NCBI GenBank assembly: GCA_035544635.1
Contig: DATKDQ010000034.1
Coordinates: 1 to 28,801 of the forward strand
DNA length: 28,801 bases
Source: DATAFT01 sp035544635
GTDB lineage: Bacteria; Acidobacteriota; Thermoanaerobaculia; Multivoradales; Multivoraceae
Direction of reading: 5' to 3'
In this document: in pieces, positions 16,438 to 24,138 of the stretch
Position numbering within the stretch: position 1 is the first letter of the stretch
How the letters are laid out: every line of letters starts with the position of its first letter
The notes under the pieces: model-generated
Database searches by the model: none
Told to the model about the DNA's origin: nothing
What the model saw: only the letters and a program-made list of their open reading frames with translations
Made by a program: the position numbers and the translations under genes

Positions 16438-17577
16438 CTACTCGCGCAGGCCGGATGGGGCGTGACGGCCGAGGATGAGCTGCTCGAGCACGCCCTGGCC
16501 GATCCTGACCCCGCCGTCGGGCAGCCGCATTCGGGCGTCGCAGAGCGCCTGCACGTGAAGGTGGAGGAGATCGCCACGGTTCACCTCGGCGAGCGGCTCG
16601 GCATCGAAGCCGACCGCGAGCTCCCCGCGGTTGCGCCCGTGTCCCCACTCGGGATGGAGATAGCCGAGGCCCGACATGTAGAGCTCGAAGCGCGGCTCGA
16701 GATCGATCGTGATCTCGCCCGCGCGGTCGGGATCGCCCGTGCTCGCCGCGCCGAAGAAGAGCGTCGCCGCGGCGGCGTGCCGGCTGCCCGGGCGCAGGCG
16801 TACCGTCGAGCGTGGCGAGAGAAAGATGCGGATGTCATCGACGTTCGTTCGCGGACCCGACGAGTCGTGCGCAGGGTCGACCTGCACCGCGGCTGCGTAC
16901 CGCGTCCAGGGCCGCCCGTCGCCATCCTCGTTGCGATGAAAGAGCGTCACCCGGTCGTCGAAGTTGAGCGGCGCCCACAGCCAGTAGAACTGCCGCTCCA
17001 CGCCGGGGACCGGCTGGGTGTCCGGCTCTCCGACGGCGCGGATGCCCCAGGAGCGATCGCGCGTTCCCCAGCAGCGCGACGTTTCGATCGGGATGCGGCG
17101 GTCCTCGATCTCGATGTGACCCTGCCAGACGCCGTGTTGCGTCAGGCGAGTCAGATCCATCAGCGTGCGCCCCGCCGCGCGCCGCAAGAAGCGCGGCTCC
17201 TCTACGGCCTGCGCGCGCGCCAGGAAGACCAAGTCCGCGGCGATGCCGTGCTCGGGGCTCGCGACGCGCAGCGCGAGCGTGCGCAAGGGCTCGAGCACCT
17301 CGACCGCGATCGGTCCGACGCGGGTCGCCATGCGATCGAGCGTCGCCGACGACCGCGAGGCGCGCAGGTTTCGCTGCACCCCGTCACGCACCACGGAGAA
17401 GGCTGCGTCCATGACGCCGAGCTGTGGGTACACACCGAGCGCGGCCGCGAAGAAGAGGCTCGAGTCGCGCGCGTAGCCGTTGAAGAAGTAGCGGTCGTAG
17501 AAGTTCCGCTCTCCGGTGGCGTACGCGACCGGCTCGGGAAGCTGGTGGATCGGATAGTCGTCGCCCGACGTGAGCAT
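16438..17577 (-). CDS. Conserved protein of unknown function (DUF7064-like)
   Basis: A 379-residue soluble protein. The start is taken at ATG 17577 (MLTSGDDYPIHQLPEPVAY); in-frame sequence further upstream crosses a terminator-like hairpin and T-run and reads as non-conserved. Recognisable segments are DRYFFNGYARDSSLFFAAALGVYPQLGVMDAAFSVVRDG near the N-terminus and CWGTRDRSWGIR in the middle. They resemble proteins of actinobacteria and proteobacteria now placed, as far as I recall, in the DUF7064/7065 group, with a lipocalin-like two-domain beta fold related to hydroxyneurosporene synthase. Relatives are often near lipid or steroid catabolism genes. No enzyme activity can be assigned. Confidence 0.75.
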   Translation of the reverse strand: MLTSGDDYPIHQLPEPVAYATGERNFYDRYFFNGYARDSSLFFAAALGVYPQLGVMDAAFSVVRDGVQRNLRASRSSATLDRMATRVGPIAVEVLEPLRTLALRVASPEHGIAADLVFLARAQAVEEPRFLRRAAGRTLMDLTRLTQHGVWQGHIEIEDRRIPIETSRCWGTRDRSWGIRAVGEPDTQPVPGVERQFYWLWAPLNFDDRVTLFHRNEDGDGRPWTRYAAAVQVDPAHDSSGPRTNVDDIRIFLSPRSTVRLRPGSRHAAAATLFFGAASTGDPDRAGEITIDLEPRFELYMSGLGYLHPEWGHGRNRGELAVGFDAEPLAEVNRGDLLHLHVQALCDARMRLPDGGVRIGQGVLEQLILGRHAPSGLRE

Positions 17578-17655
17578 GGCGCAGAGGATACTCCGGGGCG
17601 CGGACGGTGCCGCCGGCGCTCCGATCTCCGACTCGAGCTGCGTGGTCCTGGTTGG

Positions 17656-17704
17656 AAAAAAACTGCGGGGGGACGCGGCCGTGGTTGAGAACGACCGCGC
17701 CCCC
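17656..17704 (-). terminator. Rho-independent-type terminator upstream of the DUF7064-like gene
   Basis: On the minus strand a 10-base-pair GC stem with one bulge (17695-17704 pairing 17668-17672 and 1774-side CGCGG at 17674-17678) is followed five bases later by seven T (17656-17662). It is the clearest intrinsic terminator in the window. It sits about 80 bp upstream of the gene's ATG, so it ends either a separate small RNA or an attenuated leader of that gene. Confidence 0.65.
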
Positions 17705-17836
17705 GGGATGCCTGCCAACCGTTCCGCCTAGACAGCTGCGCGCGGAGGAGGGGGCTGAGCGGCGCTGCCTTCGGCGAATCGGCCCCCCCTGGCTCGCTAC
17801 CCCGAGCTCACCAGGGCGACAGGATCGCCCGCAGAA
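17656..17836 (-). ncRNA. Candidate structured RNA or attenuated leader
   Basis: A minus-strand transcript from a promoter-like TTGACA at 17866-17871 would run about 180 nt to the terminator at 17656-17704. Four hairpins follow in succession: GGCGA/TCGCC around 17813-17827, CCTGG plus CTCG pairing with CGAG plus CCAGG around 17789-17816, a stem of about nine pairs starting GGGGGCTGA around 17747-17787, and the terminator. I see no plausible peptide. It could be a free small RNA or a leader controlling the downstream DUF7064-like gene. It does not match a known RNA class that I can recognise. The -10 (TAAGCG) is weak. Confidence 0.35.
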
Positions 17837-17842
17837 CTTGGA

Positions 17843-17871
17843 CGCTTAGCAAACGAATTCCGCTATGTCAA
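17843..17871 (-). promoter_or_regulatory. Promoter-like TTGACA ahead of the structured region
   Basis: A perfect TTGACA -35 (17866-17871, minus strand) is followed after 17 bp by TAAGCG (17843-17848), a poor -10. It lies in an AT-richer patch between the dsbA-like gene and the structured RNA candidate. Confidence 0.35.
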
Positions 17872-17908
17872 TAAGAGACAAACAGTGTCGCGCGACTGGA
17901 CACGGCGC

Positions 17909-17935
17909 GTCGCGCGATTGCCCCAATCGCGCGAC
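17909..17935. repeat. Perfect 12-bp inverted repeat
   Basis: GTCGCGCGATTG (17909-17920) and its exact complement (17924-17935) flank a three-base loop. A further self-complementary copy of the core, GTCGCGCGAC, lies at 17887-17896. No T-run follows on either strand, so this looks more like an operator or protein-binding site than a terminator. Confidence 0.6.
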
Positions 17936-17966
17936 CGCTTCGCAGCGATCTGATCACGCCGTGAGC

Positions 17967-18002
17967 GGAGACGCGTTCTCCTGATCGGAGGGGCGAGTCT
18001 CC
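17967..18002 (-). terminator. Hairpin directly after the dsbA-like gene
   Basis: GGAGAC and GTCTCC close a 36-base hairpin with an inner CTCC/GGAG stem, beginning two to three bases past the dsbA-like stop codon. It lacks a T-run, so it may protect the 3' end or cause weak termination. Confidence 0.4.
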
Positions 18003-18004
18003 GG

Positions 18005-18856
18005 CTACTCGTCGTCTGCCGCCGGCCGCCCGTCTTCGATCATCCTGGTGAGCACGCGCTCGAAGCTCTCGTAGGGTTGTGCGCCGCGGATCATCTCCTT
18101 GACCTGAACCTTGCCACCGTCGCCGAGCCAACCGATCAGGAAGGTCGGCGTCGCTCTCACGCCGACCTCTCGGGCCTGCGCCATGTCCGCGTTGACGTCC
18201 TCGCCGCGGCCCTCCTCGAGGCACGCCTCGAACGCGGCGCGATCGATCCCGATCTGCTCCGCGTAGTTGGGAAGGGCGGCGGGCTGCAGCTCGTGCTGGT
18301 TCTCGAAGAGCAGGTGATGCATCTCCCAGAACTTGCCGTCGGCCGCGGCGCAGGTCGCCGCTTCGGCGGCTTTGAACGCGAACGGATGGTTGCGCAGAGG
18401 GAAGTCGAGCATGGCGTAGCGCACCTTGCCGGTGGCGATGAACTCCTGCTCGAGGCGCGGATACGTGTTCTTCGTGAACCGAGCGCAGTAGGGGCACTGA
18501 TAGTCGGAGAACTCGACGATGGCGAGCGCCGCCTCGGGCGAGCCCTTGAGCGGCCGATCCTGGAGGTCGATGGTCGCGTTCACCGGCACCGACGGCGCGT
18601 TCGCCGGCTGGTCCGGTGTCCGTGGAGCCGCACGCAGCATCGCCTTGATCTCGGCCAGCGATTGTTGGATGGCTTCCTGCCCCTGCTTCAGGGCCTCGAC
18701 CTCGAATTGGAGTCTCTCGATGTCGCTGCCGGCCGCCGCGGGCGGTTCTGCCCTCGCGGGTTGTTGAGCCGGTGCTGCGGCGCCGCCGAGACCGAGGACT
18801 ATGGCGAGGGCGATCACGCCGAAAACGGGTCGAAGAGAGAGGCTCCGGTGCGCCAT
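18005..18856 (-). CDS. Exported DsbA-family thiol oxidoreductase
   Basis: A 283-residue periplasmic thioredoxin-fold protein. The signal peptide or anchor is about residues 10-30. A short coiled coil (about 46-74, DIERLQFEVEALKQGQEAIQQSLAEI) may mediate oligomerisation, as in disulfide isomerase-like relatives. The thioredoxin domain (about 100-270) has the active site CPYC (Cys121, Cys124) after VEFSDYQ, and a cis-proline loop in VRATPTFLIG. CPYC with a DsbA-like helical insertion fits the BdbD/DsbA-like thioredoxin_4 group, which forms or reshuffles disulfides in exported proteins. GAGGAGG lies just upstream of ATG 18856. A TATAGT on the minus strand (18915-18920) may be its -10. Confidence 0.92.
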   Translation of the reverse strand: MAHRSLSLRPVFGVIALAIVLGLGGAAAPAQQPARAEPPAAAGSDIERLQFEVEALKQGQEAIQQSLAEIKAMLRAAPRTPDQPANAPSVPVNATIDLQDRPLKGSPEAALAIVEFSDYQCPYCARFTKNTYPRLEQEFIATGKVRYAMLDFPLRNHPFAFKAAEAATCAAADGKFWEMHHLLFENQHELQPAALPNYAEQIGIDRAAFEACLEEGRGEDVNADMAQAREVGVRATPTFLIGWLGDGGKVQVKEMIRGAQPYESFERVLTRMIEDGRPAADDE

Positions 18857-18915
18857 GGCGACCTCCTCGAAGGGGTGTCGTGGAAGAACGGCTCGACGGC
18901 CGCGACGAAGCAGAC

Positions 18916-19064
18916 TATAATGCGCCGCACGCGATGCCGCATCCGTGTTTCGGCCGACGACGTGGGGAAGTCAGGCCCGTCCGATTTCCGCTGGAACAGG
19001 AACCCACCTCCCGACTCTAGGAGGGAGGGAGAGGAGGGCGGCTCGTGAGAGCCGCCCTCCTCTT
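18916..19064 (+). ncRNA. Candidate small RNA between TATAAT and a GC hairpin
   Basis: A consensus TATAAT (18916-18921) on the plus strand is followed about 110 bp later by a perfect 14-bp hairpin (19031-19062). The roughly 135-nt stretch between has further pairing potential (GTGGG with CCCAC enclosing TTCC/GGAA, and CCTCCC with GGGAGG) and no credible peptide. The -35 region is weak. The same hexamer read on the other strand can be the -10 of the dsbA-like gene, so the evidence is equivocal. 6S-like RNA is one possibility I could not confirm. Confidence 0.3.
19031..19062. repeat. Perfect 14-bp hairpin
   Basis: GAGGAGGGCGGCTC (19031-19044) and its exact complement (19049-19062) flank a GTGA loop, followed on the plus strand by only TT. 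It could terminate a plus-strand small RNA. It also resembles the palindromes found in the gaps of the molybdenum-hydroxylase operon, so it may simply be another copy of an extragenic palindrome. Confidence 0.7.
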
Positions 19065-19679
19065 GGGGATGTCAGGCCGCCGTTGGGTAGTGGCCTCTAG
19101 GGTTCGGCGACCTTGCAAGGACCCATCGCCCATGCGCCGTGAGTTGGGCTCCCGGCCTGGCTGTGATCCTTGTACCCCGTAGACAAAGCAGCTTCTGTGC
19201 CAGCCCGTCGGCTACCGCGGCGACGCGATTTTCCGCGAGCTGCCGGCACGACTTCTGACCTTCTTTGTCAGTTCGTTTGGACGCCCGGCGGCAAAGTATC
19301 CCTGCGCACTCCCGAGCTCCGTCTGACTTGGCTCGATCCCGGTTTCGGCCAACGCCGCCGTGGGTCCCGGGGACTCCTGGAAGATGCTTCCCCGTTCGCC
19401 CCATCACCTCTCCTAGGGTGCTCGGACGCGCCAGAAAATGCACGACCTTCGGCGACGGAGCGCACCGTGCGCCCGCCACACCTTGGCCACACGGTCGATT
19501 TCGGGATATCGTCGGCGTAACGGTAGTCCTGCTGGATCCGGCACTTGAGCCCGTGTTCGCGCGAAGGCCTGCGAGGTTCTCCCCGGCCCAACGTCGGCCG
19601 TCCCGGAAGCTCCCTGCCTGCCTCCGGGCGCGACTCGTTGTGGGCGCGAGGTAGCGACGCCGAGTAGGGAGGTGCTCAG
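19065..19679. other. Gene-free 615-bp region of unusual composition
   Basis: No reading frame here has the codon bias or motifs of the neighbouring genes, and composition is less GC-skewed than the surroundings. A weak plus-strand promoter-like pair (TTGGCC 19483-19488, 18 bp, TATCGT 19507-19512) could serve the downstream operon. Read on the minus strand, parts recall the untranslated 5' portion of bacterial group II introns, but no domain V-like hairpin or reverse-transcriptase motif was found, so that is only a suspicion. It may be a decayed mobile element, a long leader or a structured RNA. Confidence 0.5.
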
Positions 19680-20381
19680 ATGGACGAGACCCGCACCGCG
19701 CACGACCCGCCGCCGGACGACTCCGGCCCGAGCTCTGTTCGCCTGGGCGCCTCCCCGGAGCCGATCGAAGCGCCACCGCGGCCCGCCGTCTCGCGGCGCG
19801 GCTTCATCAAGGGCGTGATCGCGAGCGGCGCGACCGCCTACGGCGCGAGCTATCTCTTCCGGCAGACCGGCTCGGTCGGGGCGCAGACCGCGGCCGCGGG
19901 CGCCGCCGAGAGGCTCGTCACCCTCAAGGTGAACGGCATGGACCGCCGCGTCGACGTCCTGCCCAACGAGCAGCTCGCGATGACGCTGCGTTACAAGCTC
20001 GGTCTCACCGGCACCAAGCTCGGCTGCGATCGCGCCGAGTGCGGCGCCTGCACCGTGCTGCTCGACGGCGTTCCGCACTACTCCTGCTCGATTCTCACCC
20101 ACCAGGTGCGCGGCCGCGAGGTGACGACGATCGAAGGCCTCGAGAGCCCCGACGGCACGCTCCATCCGGTGCAGCAGGCGGTGTGGGACGAGGCCGGGTT
20201 CCAGTGCGCGTTCTGCGCGCCGGGCTTCATCATGACGATGGTCGCCACGCTGAGCCAGAACCCGAGCCCGACGCGCGACGAGATGCGCCACGCGCTCTCC
20301 GGCAATCTCTGCCGGTGCGCCGACTACGACAAGATCCTCTCGAGCGCGATGCGCGCCGCCGAGTACGTGAAGCGAGCCTGA
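19680..20381 (+). CDS. Molybdenum hydroxylase 2Fe-2S subunit with Tat signal (PaoA-like)
   Basis: A 233-residue small subunit of a xanthine-oxidase-family enzyme. After a 37-residue hydrophilic N-terminus comes a twin-arginine signal (SRRGFIKG at 38-45, then a hydrophobic stretch). Domain 1 is plant-ferredoxin-like with C116, C121, C124 and C136; domain 2 is a helical bundle with C176, C179, C211 and C213. All eight ligands for two 2Fe-2S clusters are present. These clusters pass electrons from the molybdenum site to FAD. GGGAGGTG just before ATG 19680 supports the start. A Tat signal on the small subunit is the arrangement of E. coli PaoABC, placing the enzyme in the periplasm. Confidence 0.93.
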   Translation: MDETRTAHDPPPDDSGPSSVRLGASPEPIEAPPRPAVSRRGFIKGVIASGATAYGASYLFRQTGSVGAQTAAAGAAERLVTLKVNGMDRRVDVLPNEQLAMTLRYKLGLTGTKLGCDRAECGACTVLLDGVPHYSCSILTHQVRGREVTTIEGLESPDGTLHPVQQAVWDEAGFQCAFCAPGFIMTMVATLSQNPSPTRDEMRHALSGNLCRCADYDKILSSAMRAAEYVKRA

Positions 20382-20429
20382 GCGATGCGGATGTGGAGCG
20401 ACCAGCCCGGTTTCCGGTTCCGGAGTAGC

Positions 20430-20448
20430 GGAGCAGCCTGCCTGCTCC
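20430..20448. repeat. Intergenic palindrome copy 1
   Basis: GGAGCAG and CTGCTCC pair around a five-base loop. The block reads GGTTCCGGAGTAG then the hairpin, and similar GGTTC/GGTCC-GGA-GTAG lead-ins precede the palindromes at 22957 and 24074. Confidence 0.55.
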
Positions 20449-20479
20449 CCCTCGACGAGACCCGCGGAGGGCAACACTG

Positions 20480-22909
20480 ATGGCCAGGACCTACCACGGC
20501 ACCGACTACACCCCGCCCGACCACTACGCCAAGCTCACCGGGCGCGCCCGCTACGCGGAGGACTGGAAGGCCGACGGCATGCTGTTCGCGAAGTGCCTGC
20601 TGTCGCCGATGCCGCACTGCCGCGTGCGCAGGATCGACGCCTCCGCCGCGCTCGCGATGCCCGGCGTCCACGCCATCCTCACCGAGGAGGACCTCCCCGA
20701 GCACGGTCCGTTCGACGAGACCTGCGTCACCAACGAGCCGCTCTACGAGGGTCAGGCCATCCTCGCGGTCGCCGCCGACAACGAGTGGATCGCGGCCGAC
20801 GCGATCGAGAAGATCAAGGTCGACCTCGAGCCGCTGCCGTTCGCGCTCGACCCGCTCGAGAGCCTGCGCCCGGGTGGACCCAACGCGCGCCGCGACGGCA
20901 ATGTGTTCGTGCGCGAGGCGTCGCCCGACGGTGGCCGCCCGGCGCTGGTGGTGAAGGAGCAGAAGTGGTCGGCCGAGGCGTTCGCCGCGGCTGGCGGCAT
21001 GCGTCTGCCGGCGGTGGACGAAGCACACGCCGAGTGGACCTACGGCGACCTCGAGCAGGGCTTCGCCGAGGCTGCGTTCATCATCGATCAGCCGCTCTAT
21101 CACCAGTCGAACACCCATCACCCCCTCGAGCCGCGCTCGTGCATGGCGTACTGGCAGGGCGGCAAGCTCCACCTCTACCCGTCGACGCAGTCGATCTCGA
21201 TCACCCACGGCGTGGCGGCGGGGATGTGCGGTGTCGCGCCCCAGGACCTGGTCCTGGTGTGCGAGTACTGCGGCGGCGGCTTCGGCTCGAAGATCGTCGG
21301 CACCGTGAACATGCCGATCCCCGCTCTCCTGGCGAAGAAGACCGGGCGCCCCGTGATGCACCGGGTCTCGCGCTACGAGGAGAACTACATGGGGCGCGCC
21401 CGCGCCGGCTTCCAGGCGCAGGCCAGGATGGGCTTCCGTCAGGACGGGCGCCTGGTGGCGCTCGACCTGTTCGTGGTCCAGGACAACGGCCCCTACGGCG
21501 TGCAGAGCGACGTGAACACGGCCGGCACCGTGTCCTCGCTCTCCTACCAGCCGATCAACATGCGCTTCCGCGGCGTCTCGGTCCTCACCAACACGCCGCC
21601 GCGCTCGGCGCAGCGCGCGCCCGGCGGCGCTCAGATCACCGCGATGCTCGAGCCGCTGCTCGACGTCGCCGCCGAGAAGCTCGGCATCGACAAGCTCGAG
21701 ATCCGGCGCATCAACGCGCCCGACTCGTCGTCGAAGTTCGACGGCAGCCAGGGCGGCGTCACCAGCGCGCTCTGCCGCGAGGCGATCGACAAGGCCAAGG
21801 TCCTGGTCGACTGGGACCACGTGAAGACCCTGTCGCGCAAGCGGGACGGCACCAAGGTGACCGGCATCGGCGTCGCGCTCTCGAGCTACACCGCGGGCGC
21901 CTCCGGGTTCGACGGCCTCATGGTGCTGCGTCCCGACGGCGTGCTCGAGATCCACACCGGCGTGGGCAACCTCGGCACCCACTCCTTCTCCGACACGGCG
22001 CGCACCGCCGCCGAGGTCCTCGACTTCCCGTGGGAGCGGGTCGAGCTGGTGTGGGGCAACACCGGGAAGGGTCTGCCCTGGACCAGCGTCCAGGCCGGAT
22101 CGATGACCGCGCACTCCGCGACGCGCGCGATCCACGCCGCGGCGATGGACCTGAAGCGCAAGCTGCAGGAGATCGCGGCGAAGGACCTCGGGGGCTCCGC
22201 CGACGGCTACGAGGTCTCGAACGAGCGCGTCCACCGCAAGGGCGCGCCCGGCTCGGGCATGACGCTCGGGAAGGCGGCCGAGCGCGCGATCGCGCTCGCC
22301 GGCGAGTACGACGGGCACGAGCTGCCCGAGGACATCCATGCCTTCACCAAGGCGGGCGCGCAGCAGGTGGTGGGGAAGGGCGCGGTCGGCGTCGCCAAGG
22401 ACAACTACGAGCGCGCCGGCTCGGTGTACTCGTTCGTGGTCGGTTACGCGCGGGTCGAGATCGACACCGAGACCGGCGAGGTCGTGATCGTCGACTTCGC
22501 CGCCGTCACCGACTGCGGCCGCGTCATGAACCCGCGCAGCCTCGCCGCGCAGCTTCACGGCGGCGCCATCCAGGGCTTCGGCATGGCGCTCGGTCAGAAG
22601 TGGACCTTCGATCCGCAGTGGGGGCAGTCCTTCACCCACCGCTTCTACAGCGCGCGTCCGCCATCGATTCTCGACGTGCCGTCGGTGCTCGGGGCCGACT
22701 TCGTGAACATCCCCGATCCGCACACGCCGGTGGGGGCGAAGGGGATCGGCGAGCCGCCGGTCGGCGCCGGCGAGGCCGCGCTGGTGTGCGCGATCCAGGA
22801 CGCTCTGGGCGGTCACCAGTTCGGCCGTACGCCGATCATGCTCGACATGATCCTGAACGCGCTCGAGGGGCGGCCCGATCACTACCAGCCGTTCACGACG
22901 CTGACCTGA
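20480..22909 (+). CDS. Molybdopterin-binding large subunit of a xanthine-oxidase-family enzyme (PaoC-like)
   Basis: An 809-residue catalytic subunit that binds the molybdenum cofactor and hydroxylates aldehydes or aromatic heterocycles with water-derived oxygen. The start has GGAGGG upstream. Residues 1-130 form the a/b hammerhead domain (GRARYAEDW, MPGVHAILTEEDLPEHGPF). GGGFGSK near 265-271 and QRAPGGAQ near 376 contact the cofactor, and GAKGIGEPPVGAG near 751-763 holds the catalytic glutamate (about 757). The CoxL active-site loop AYRCSFR is absent, so this is not a form I CO dehydrogenase. It has no Tat signal of its own and must be exported with the small subunit. The substrate cannot be told from sequence. 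Confidence 0.93.
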   Translation: MARTYHGTDYTPPDHYAKLTGRARYAEDWKADGMLFAKCLLSPMPHCRVRRIDASAALAMPGVHAILTEEDLPEHGPFDETCVTNEPLYEGQAILAVAADNEWIAADAIEKIKVDLEPLPFALDPLESLRPGGPNARRDGNVFVREASPDGGRPALVVKEQKWSAEAFAAAGGMRLPAVDEAHAEWTYGDLEQGFAEAAFIIDQPLYHQSNTHHPLEPRSCMAYWQGGKLHLYPSTQSISITHGVAAGMCGVAPQDLVLVCEYCGGGFGSKIVGTVNMPIPALLAKKTGRPVMHRVSRYEENYMGRARAGFQAQARMGFRQDGRLVALDLFVVQDNGPYGVQSDVNTAGTVSSLSYQPINMRFRGVSVLTNTPPRSAQRAPGGAQITAMLEPLLDVAAEKLGIDKLEIRRINAPDSSSKFDGSQGGVTSALCREAIDKAKVLVDWDHVKTLSRKRDGTKVTGIGVALSSYTAGASGFDGLMVLRPDGVLEIHTGVGNLGTHSFSDTARTAAEVLDFPWERVELVWGNTGKGLPWTSVQAGSMTAHSATRAIHAAAMDLKRKLQEIAAKDLGGSADGYEVSNERVHRKGAPGSGMTLGKAAERAIALAGEYDGHELPEDIHAFTKAGAQQVVGKGAVGVAKDNYERAGSVYSFVVGYARVEIDTETGEVVIVDFAAVTDCGRVMNPRSLAAQLHGGAIQGFGMALGQKWTFDPQWGQSFTHRFYSARPPSILDVPSVLGADFVNIPDPHTPVGAKGIGEPPVGAGEAALVCAIQDALGGHQFGRTPIMLDMILNALEGRPDHYQPFTTLT

Positions 22910-22956
22910 TGTCGAGAACGAACGATCGCGACTCCGTGGCCGGTTCTGGATGTAGG

Positions 22957-22975
22957 GGTGGGGCTCGCCCCCGCC
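22957..22975. repeat. Intergenic palindrome copy 2
   Basis: An imperfect GC stem (GGTGGGG with CCCCCGCC) around CTCG in the gap between large and FAD subunit genes, preceded by GGTTCTGGATGTAGG. It matches copies 1 and 3 in layout and lead-in. Confidence 0.55.
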
Positions 22976-23021
22976 TGTCCTCGCAGGGCACGGCGCCTAC
23001 TGTTCGCTAGGGGAGGCTCGT

Positions 23022-24032
23022 ATGTCCACCATCCGCGACATGATGCCCGGCTTCGAGCTCTTCCAGCCCGCCACGGCGGAAGACGCGGTGGCCCTCCTCG
23101 CGCGCTACGGCGACGACGGCTGGGCGCTCGCCGGCGGGCTCGACACCTTCGATTGGTTCAAGGACCGGGTGAAGCGACCGCGCGCCGTGGTCGACCTCGG
23201 CGCGATCGAGTCGCTGCGCGGAGTGCGGCCCGCGGCCGCCGGCGGCCTCGAGATCGGCGCCATGACCACGCTGACCGACGTCGCCCGCGACGCCTCGGTG
23301 ACCTCGCAGTACGCGCTGCTCGCCCGGGCCGCCGGCCTGGTCGCCACTCCGCAGATCCGCAACCAGGCCACGATCGGCGGCAACGTCTGCCAGGACACCC
23401 GCTGCTGGTATTACCGCGGCGGCTGGCCCTGCTACCGCGCCGGCGGCAACATCTGCTACGCCGACACGCCGAGCTCGATGAACCGCGAGCACTGCATCTT
23501 CGGCGCCAGCCGCTGCGTGGCGGTGAGCCCCGCCGACACCGCGGGCGCGCTGGTCGCGCTCGACGCCAGCATGGTGGTCCTGGGCCGCGGCGGCCAGAAG
23601 GTGGTCAAGGCCGAGGACTTCTTCATCGGACCGGCGGTCGACATAACAAGGATGACCGTGCTCCGGCCGGGCGAGATTCTCGCCGCGATCCGCCTGCCCG
23701 TCGAGTGGGCGGGCGCGGTGTGGTACTTCGAGAAGGTACGCGACCGCCAGAGCTGGGACTTCGCTCTGGTCTCGGTCGCTGCCGCGATGAAGATCGAGGG
23801 CGGCACAGTGCGCGACGTGCGGCTGGTGGCGAACAGCGTCGCGCCCTACCCGATGCGCCTCAAGGCCGCCGAGGCCCAGGTCCGCGGCAAGTCGGTCAGC
23901 GACCAGGTGGCGCAGGCCGCCGGCGAGACCGCGATCCGCGGGGCGCGGCCGCTGCATCAGAACAGCTTCAAGGTGCCGCTGATGCGGAACCTGGTGAGAA
24001 GGGCGGTGCGGGAGGCCGCGACGACGGCGTGA
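23022..24032 (+). CDS. FAD-binding subunit of molybdenum hydroxylase with Cys cluster (PaoB-like)
   Basis: A 336-residue subunit of the CoxM/PaoB type that accepts electrons from the 2Fe-2S centres through FAD. FAD-contact motifs are LAGGLDTF (36-43) and ATPQIRNQATIGGN (108-121). Between 123 and 165 there are six cysteines (123, 128, 137, 145, 158, 165) in an insertion. PaoB and 4-hydroxybenzoyl-CoA reductase beta subunits carry a 4Fe-4S cluster in such an insertion, so one is likely here. GGGGAGG lies before ATG 23022. The CO dehydrogenase C-terminal domain follows from about 225. No PaoD/XdhC-type maturation gene is next to it. Confidence 0.92.
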   Translation: MSTIRDMMPGFELFQPATAEDAVALLARYGDDGWALAGGLDTFDWFKDRVKRPRAVVDLGAIESLRGVRPAAAGGLEIGAMTTLTDVARDASVTSQYALLARAAGLVATPQIRNQATIGGNVCQDTRCWYYRGGWPCYRAGGNICYADTPSSMNREHCIFGASRCVAVSPADTAGALVALDASMVVLGRGGQKVVKAEDFFIGPAVDITRMTVLRPGEILAAIRLPVEWAGAVWYFEKVRDRQSWDFALVSVAAAMKIEGGTVRDVRLVANSVAPYPMRLKAAEAQVRGKSVSDQVAQAAGETAIRGARPLHQNSFKVPLMRNLVRRAVREAATTA

Positions 24033-24073
24033 CGCGCCGGTGGATCCGGGCTCCGGTCCGGATGCAGACGTAG

Positions 24074-24094
24074 GGGCGGAGCCGGCCTCCGCCC
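24074..24094. repeat. Intergenic palindrome copy 3
   Basis: GGGCGGAG and CTCCGCCC form a perfect 8-bp stem around CCGGC, preceded by GGTCCGGATGCAGACGTAG. It is the best-conserved palindrome of the three in this operon. Confidence 0.6.
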
Positions 24095-24138
24095 TCTGGG
24101 ACCACGAAGGTCGGCTCGATTCCGGGAGGGCCCACGTC

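Noticed and set aside
19072..19776. Minus-strand open frame of 234 codons through the gene-free region
   Set aside because: It starts inside the 2Fe-2S subunit gene, has Arg/Gly/Ser-rich composition without domain signal, and ends close to a hairpin; treated as chance or as non-coding element sequence.
20324..22882. Very long open frame on the minus strand opposite the molybdopterin subunit
   Set aside because: It is the antisense shadow of a gene with clear motifs; high GC at third positions removes stop codons from the opposite strand, and its translation is Arg/Val/Leu/His-rich without any domain.
20480..22909. Form I carbon monoxide dehydrogenase (CoxL)
   Set aside because: The diagnostic active-site loop AYRCSFR is missing and the small subunit is Tat-exported, unlike CoxS.
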